Origin: Candidatus Pacearchaeota archaeon
Lineage (GTDB): Archaea; Nanobdellota; Nanobdellia; Pacearchaeales; GW2011-AR1
Assembly: GCA_017609795.1 (NCBI GenBank)
Contig: JAFCDH010000045.1
Span: 1-15,514 of the forward strand
Direction of reading: 5' to 3'
DNA: 15,514 nucleotides
How positions within the stretch are numbered: position 1 is the stretch's first letter; each line of letters starts with the position of its first letter. The notes below the pieces were generated by a model that worked only from the letters and a program-made list of their open reading frames with translations, ran no database searches and was not told the DNA's origin. The position numbers and the translations under genes were made by a program. Of the stretch, positions 11,836 to 15,514 are shown piece after piece.

Positions 11836-12155
11836 TTATCAGGAAGAAGTTCTGTCTTATTAAAAAGAGTCCCATTTGTATCATCCCAGTCCATTCCAAT
11901 TGCATTTCCTGCTAAAGTTTTTAGATTTTGAAATCCATTACCTAATAATCCAAAATATAATTTTACAGCATCAAAAAATCCTTTTGTATCACTAAGATCT
12001 ACTTCATTTTTAATAAAAACAATTGATGCAGTTCCTAATAAAAACAAGATTACAACAACAATCAAAATAAGCCCTAATTTATGTCTTGCTCCACTAACTT
12101 TAATAAATACAACTGCAATTAAAATAATAATTGCAATAACTGCCCAACCTATCAT
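11829..12155 (-). CDS. Small membrane protein, type B
   Basis: The 108-residue protein has two membrane helices, IGWAVIAIIILIAVVFIKV (2-20) and LGLILIVVVILFLLGTASIVF (27-47) joined by a short basic loop, then a tail with KLYFGLLGNGFQNLKTLAGN, AIGMDW and LLPDKI. Residues 65-90 resemble the tail of the neighbouring 71-residue protein, so they are likely paralogues. A Shine-Dalgarno (GAGGT) stands 9 nt before the ATG. The promoter lies at the edge of a 10-bp inverted repeat (12201-12235). Function unknown; the shared tail may bind a partner on the membrane face. Confidence 0.65.
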   Translation of the reverse strand: MIGWAVIAIIILIAVVFIKVSGARHKLGLILIVVVILFLLGTASIVFIKNEVDLSDTKGFFDAVKLYFGLLGNGFQNLKTLAGNAIGMDWDDTNGTLFNKTELLPDKI

Positions 12156-12200
12156 TTTTCTATTACCTCACATTATTTATTAATAAAAGTTAGTAGATTA

Positions 12201-12235
12201 TAAAAAGATTTTGGTTTTCACAGAGAATCTTTTTA
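12201..12235. repeat. Perfect 10-bp inverted repeat between ATPase and membrane-protein genes
   Basis: TAAAAAGATT (12201-12210) and AATCTTTTTA (12226-12235) pair exactly around a 15-nt loop. On the minus strand it follows the ATPase stop by about 90 bp and ends in a T-run, like a terminator. It also touches the TATA-like element of the next gene, so a regulatory role is possible. Confidence 0.6.
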
Positions 12236-12324
12236 AATTTAATCTTCTCAACATTCTCTTTATATTTCATTAAGATATAAATATTTTTTAAATTTATAAA
12301 ACTCTTAAAAACAACAAGCTATTT

Positions 12325-14889
12325 TCATGGATCCCTCATAAAAATAGCTTTAAAAATCTCCATAATAACAAATCCAGCAAAACCTATTCCTGCTATCCAG
12401 AGCCAATCATATAATCCTAAACTAACAAAACTAAACAAATTACTAAGAGGTGTATATAATGCAGCTATATGTAATCCAATTGAAGCAAGAACAGCATAAA
12501 ATAAATATTTATTTAAAGAAGATTCAAAAATTGATTTATTTGACTTACAATTAAATACTAAAAACATTTCAAATACAATAGAAGCAGTTACAACCATTGT
12601 TCGCGCTTTAACAATATTCCCCATACTTAAATAAAAAAACAAAAAATCAATTAAAAAAGCAATTAAACCAGCAATTAAAATAAACCCAAGTATCCCTTTT
12701 AAAATTCCATGTTTACTTGGTTTTCTTTGCATAATGCCTTTTTCTATAGGTTCTACACTTAGTGCTAAAGCAGGCAAACTATCTGTAACAAGATTAATCC
12801 ATAAAATTTGCAAAGGTAAAAAAGGTAATAATTCAGGATTTCTCCATAATAAGATAACTAAAAGAACTAAAAAAACCTCAGAAAAATTAGCAGATAGTAA
12901 AAACTTAATAAATTTTTTAACATTATCATAAACCCTTCTTCCCTCTTTAATTCCTTCAACAATTGAAGCAAAATTATCATCTATTAAAACAATATCAGAA
13001 GAATCTCTTGCAACATCTGTTCCTCTTTTACCCATTGCAATTCCAATATCTGCTCTTTTTAAAGCAAGAGCATCATTTACCCCATCTCCAGTCATTGCAA
13101 CAACCTCTTTCTTATGCTTTAAAATATTAACTATTCTTAATTTATCTTCAGGAGAAATTCTTGCAAAAACAGATATCTTATCAATATTATCAAATAATTG
13201 CTTGTCGCTTATTTTATGTAATTGTATTGCATCTATACTCATTCCAGTTAAACCAATTTCTTTTGCAACAGCATCTGCAGTTAACTTAGAATCTCCTGTC
13301 ATCATTAAAACCTTAATTCCTGCTTGTTTACAAGTTTGAATTGCATCTTTAACTTCTGGCCTTGGAGGATCAATCATTCCTTGCAAACCAACAAAAACTA
13401 ATTTATTTTCTGCATTTTCTAAAGAAATGTTTTTCACCCATTTACATGCAAAACCTAAAACACGAAGCCCTTGTTTTGCCATGCCTTCATAAACCTTAAT
13501 TAATTCTTGCTTTCTATTTTCATTTATCCTAACTACTCTTCCATTAAATAATTCAAAATCACACCGACTAATAACTTTTTCAGGAGCTCCTTTAACATAA
13601 GAAATAAGTTTACCTTCAGATTTTCTAATCACAGACATTAATTTTCTTTCAGAACTAAATGGAAACTCTTTAACTTTTAGTTCTTTCTCAGTCAGTTCTT
13701 TTTTATCTAAAAGGTTTTCTTTAGCAGAAATAATCAAAGCCTTTTCAGTAGGGTCTCCAATAATATAATCTTTTCCACTTTCATCTTTTTCAATTCTTGC
13801 TTTATTACATAAAATTCCTATTTTAAAAAGCATTTTTTTTCTTTTTTTAGGATTTAATCTTTTATTTGTATAAATTGAGGTAACTTTCATTTCTTCTTCA
13901 GTAATAGTTCCTGTTTTATCAACACAAATAATCGTGGCCCTTCCTAAAGTTTCAGAAGCAGGTAGTTTTCTTATTAGAATATTTTTCCTTACCATTCTTC
14001 TTGTTGCAAAAGCTAATCCTAAAGAAATTACAGCAGGAAGCCCTTCAGGAATTGCAGAAACAGCTAAACTTACTGCAACTAAAAAAGATTGGAAAATTTC
14101 TGCTCCTTCTAAAAGTAATATTCCAACAACCAATCCACAAAGTATTAAAATAAAAATCCCAATTTTCTTAGCAAAAGAATCTAATTTCTCTTTAAAAGGA
14201 TTTTTCTCAGCTTTAACTTCTTGAACTAATTCAGAAATCTTTCCTAATTCTGTCCTCATTCCAGTTCTAATAATAATTGCTTTTCCATTTCCAGAAACAA
14301 TTTCTGTTCCTTGATAAAGCATATTTTTTCTGTCTGCCAAAGGAACAGAAGAAGTTAAAACTTTAGATATTTTAGCTTGAGCAACACTTTCCCCAGTTAA
14401 AGCAGATTCATTTATCTTCAAACCACTTGATTCAAGAATCCTTGCATCTGCTATAATCTTATCTCCTGTTCTTAAAATTAAAATATCTCCTGGAACAACT
14501 TCTTTAGAATTAATTCTTAAAAGTTTTCCATTTCTAAAAATCCTTGCTTCAGAAACCATCATCTTTTTCAAACTTAATATTGCTTTTTCAGCTTTATATT
14601 CTTGAAAAAAACCTAAACTTGAATTTAAAAGGATAATAGCAAAAATAACAATAGAATCAACAACAGATTCCATAAAATAAGAAAGGATTGCAGCAAAGAT
14701 TAAAATAATAATTAAAAAAGATTTAAATTGGCTAAAAAAAACTTTCAAGGCATTAAAATGTCTTGTTTTTCTTAATTTATTTAAGCCAAATTGTTTTAAT
14801 CTTGCTCTTGCTTGCTCTTGAGTTAACCCATTTAAATTAGAATGAGTTTCTGCAATAACCTCTTCTTTAGATAATGCATGCCAATCCAT
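12325..14889 (-). CDS. P2A-type (SERCA-like) Ca2+-transporting ATPase
   Basis: This P-type pump moves cations across the membrane using ATP; the full set of motifs fits Ca2+. From the N-terminus: a cation ATPase N-domain (LSKEEVIAETHSNLNGLT), M1-M2, TGES at 165-168 (actuator), AIPEGLP at 279-285 in M4, DKTGT at 324-328 (Asp324 is phosphorylated), KGAPE at 433-437 (nucleotide domain), MTGD at 530-533 and TGDGVND at 600-606 (hinge). Glu282, Asn668, Glu671, Asn699, Thr702, Asp703 and Glu774 match SERCA Glu309, Asn768, Glu771, Asn796, Thr799, Asp800 and Glu908, so both Ca2+ sites look complete. Ten membrane helices fit; 854 residues is normal for a prokaryotic member. The start follows a TATA-like element at about 25 bp (leaderless). 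Confidence 0.93.
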   Translation of the reverse strand: MDWHALSKEEVIAETHSNLNGLTQEQARARLKQFGLNKLRKTRHFNALKVFFSQFKSFLIIILIFAAILSYFMESVVDSIVIFAIILLNSSLGFFQEYKAEKAILSLKKMMVSEARIFRNGKLLRINSKEVVPGDILILRTGDKIIADARILESSGLKINESALTGESVAQAKISKVLTSSVPLADRKNMLYQGTEIVSGNGKAIIIRTGMRTELGKISELVQEVKAEKNPFKEKLDSFAKKIGIFILILCGLVVGILLLEGAEIFQSFLVAVSLAVSAIPEGLPAVISLGLAFATRRMVRKNILIRKLPASETLGRATIICVDKTGTITEEEMKVTSIYTNKRLNPKKRKKMLFKIGILCNKARIEKDESGKDYIIGDPTEKALIISAKENLLDKKELTEKELKVKEFPFSSERKLMSVIRKSEGKLISYVKGAPEKVISRCDFELFNGRVVRINENRKQELIKVYEGMAKQGLRVLGFACKWVKNISLENAENKLVFVGLQGMIDPPRPEVKDAIQTCKQAGIKVLMMTGDSKLTADAVAKEIGLTGMSIDAIQLHKISDKQLFDNIDKISVFARISPEDKLRIVNILKHKKEVVAMTGDGVNDALALKRADIGIAMGKRGTDVARDSSDIVLIDDNFASIVEGIKEGRRVYDNVKKFIKFLLSANFSEVFLVLLVILLWRNPELLPFLPLQILWINLVTDSLPALALSVEPIEKGIMQRKPSKHGILKGILGFILIAGLIAFLIDFLFFYLSMGNIVKARTMVVTASIVFEMFLVFNCKSNKSIFESSLNKYLFYAVLASIGLHIAALYTPLSNLFSFVSLGLYDWLWIAGIGFAGFVIMEIFKAIFMRDP

Positions 14890-14913
14890 GAAATATAATA
14901 GACTAAATATATT

Positions 14914-14937
14914 AAAAAGGTTTAGTTTAACCTTTTT
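14914..14937. promoter_or_regulatory. Inverted repeat at the Ca2+-ATPase promoter
   Basis: AAAAAGGTT (14914-14922) and AACCTTTTT (14929-14937) pair exactly around 6 nt. The repeat overlaps the upstream edge of the ATPase TATA-like element (minus strand TTTTTAATATATTT), where the BRE lies. It may be an operator for a metal-sensing repressor or a terminator for the upstream 15095-15301 gene. Confidence 0.45.
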
Positions 14938-15094
14938 TAATATCTCTTAAAAATAATCTCTCATTAATATCTTAATACATATCAAGCTACATACCACTTT
15001 CCAAAGCTATTATGGACCTATTAGATTCTAGAATTATTCTAAAACTAAAAATTCCCAAATACAAAAAAATTCATAAAAAAATAAAAATTAATAT

Positions 15095-15301
15095 TTATGC
15101 TTTATTAGCAATTGCTAAAACAACACTTACTATAGTTAATATAACAACTATCCATCCAGCGATTATAGTTACTATTTCTGGAATATATCTAACAGTTAAA
15201 ACTGCATCAGCCATTCCAAAACCAACTGCAAGTGATACTAAAATTCCAGTTATCCAAGCAATTAAGTTAACTAAACTTCCTACAGGCTTTCCTTTTGCCA
15301 T
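15095..15301 (-). CDS. Small two-helix membrane protein, function unknown
   Basis: The 68-residue protein reads MAKGKPVGSLVNLIAWITGI, giving helix 1 (about 9-30), then ADAVLTVRYIPE and helix 2 (IVTIIAGWIVVILTIVSVVLAIA). It resembles a short membrane protein common in Woesearchaeota-type genomes, with no assigned role. A strong Shine-Dalgarno, AGGAGGT (15310-15316), stands 8 nt before the ATG, the best in this window, and a TATA-like element (CATTTATAATC on the minus strand, near 15341-15351) precedes it. This suggests high expression with a short leader. Downstream, 14890-15094 holds no gene apart from the inverted repeat at the ATPase promoter. Right of it, 15352-15514 shows nothing I can support. 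Confidence 0.7.
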   Translation of the reverse strand: MAKGKPVGSLVNLIAWITGILVSLAVGFGMADAVLTVRYIPEIVTIIAGWIVVILTIVSVVLAIANKA

Positions 15302-15309
15302 TATTTTTT

Positions 15310-15316
15310 ACCTCCT
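15310..15316 (-). promoter_or_regulatory. Strong Shine-Dalgarno site
   Basis: The minus strand reads AGGAGGT, 8 nt before the ATG at 15301. Most genes here look leaderless, so this full-length site stands out. Confidence 0.75.
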
Positions 15317-15514
15317 TTTACAAATATTAAAAGAAAAAACAGATTATAAATGTTTTTGTTTGAATAAATCTAAATTTTAACTTATATTTATATCTAATAA
15401 TTACATTTTAAGCTATACATCCTCATTTCAAAATCATAATTATTACAACAAAATTCCAGTATTAAATTAAAATCTTATTTCAATTCCAAATCTTTAATCA
15501 TCACATCTATAAAT

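Noticed and set aside
13934..14224. 96-codon plus-strand frame inside the ATPase gene
   Set aside because: Antisense shadow of a conserved membrane and actuator region.
15012..15380. 122-codon plus-strand frame over the small membrane gene
   Set aside because: The minus-strand gene has a strong Shine-Dalgarno and two clear membrane helices. The plus-strand frame is its shadow.
1..15514. CRISPR array or rRNA genes
   Set aside because: No regularly spaced direct repeats and no rRNA-like stretches seen.

Overview
The window looks like a piece of a small, AT-rich genome (my impression is roughly a quarter G+C) from an uncultivated archaeon, most likely of the DPANN group (Woesearchaeota/Pacearchaeota-like). 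The support is: a eukaryote-like RNase P protein (Rpp30/Rnp3), archaeal-type PheS and PheT, an archaeal UMP kinase, a DUF357 protein, tRNAs without encoded CCA, many genes with a TATA box about 25 bp before the start codon (leaderless transcripts), and several short membrane or coiled-coil proteins of the kind that recur in DPANN genomes. TGA is a normal stop: it is used in ATGA overlaps, TGG codons are plentiful, and the tRNA-Trp has anticodon CCA.

Left part (1-4345, mostly minus strand). A winged-helix antitoxin/RelE-like toxin pair opens the window. The toxin is broken by a TGA exactly where the family has a conserved Trp. Next come an orphan domain resembling the N-terminal part of archaellum/pilus ATPases (no ATPase core), a coiled-coil protein, and tRNA-Trp. 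On the plus strand is an operon of two tiny membrane proteins. Then follows a tight three-gene operon (helical/HTH-like protein, zinc ribbon, PIN-domain nuclease).

Middle (4370-7507). At about 4395-4551 lies a compact, TnpB-less element with three stem-loops. Its right end (hairpin, then GGAGGATGTCAC) matches the right end of IS200/IS605 elements, that is, the 3' end of an omega-RNA. It abuts the start codon of an FCF1-like PIN nuclease, so the nuclease mRNA would begin with an omega-RNA-like leader. A DUF357 protein, an unknown convergent gene, UMP kinase and a short RNase P component 3 follow. A Doc/Fic toxin with a ribbon-helix-helix partner closes this part.

Right part (7508-15514). A gene-free stretch with two perfect inverted repeats precedes the pheS/pheT operon, which has an unannotated 52-codon Cys-rich ORF between the two subunit genes. 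tRNA-Thr, a short basic protein and two related small membrane proteins follow. The largest gene is a P2A (SERCA-type) Ca2+ ATPase with all the main Ca2+ ligands present; its promoter and that of the next operon overlap inverted repeats. A two-helix membrane protein with a strong Shine-Dalgarno ends the window.

The most unusual items are the omega-RNA-like leader of the FCF1-type PIN gene, the Cys-rich ORF inside the pheS-pheT operon, the tiny membrane operon, and the disabled toxin next to an apparently intact, palindrome-regulated antitoxin.
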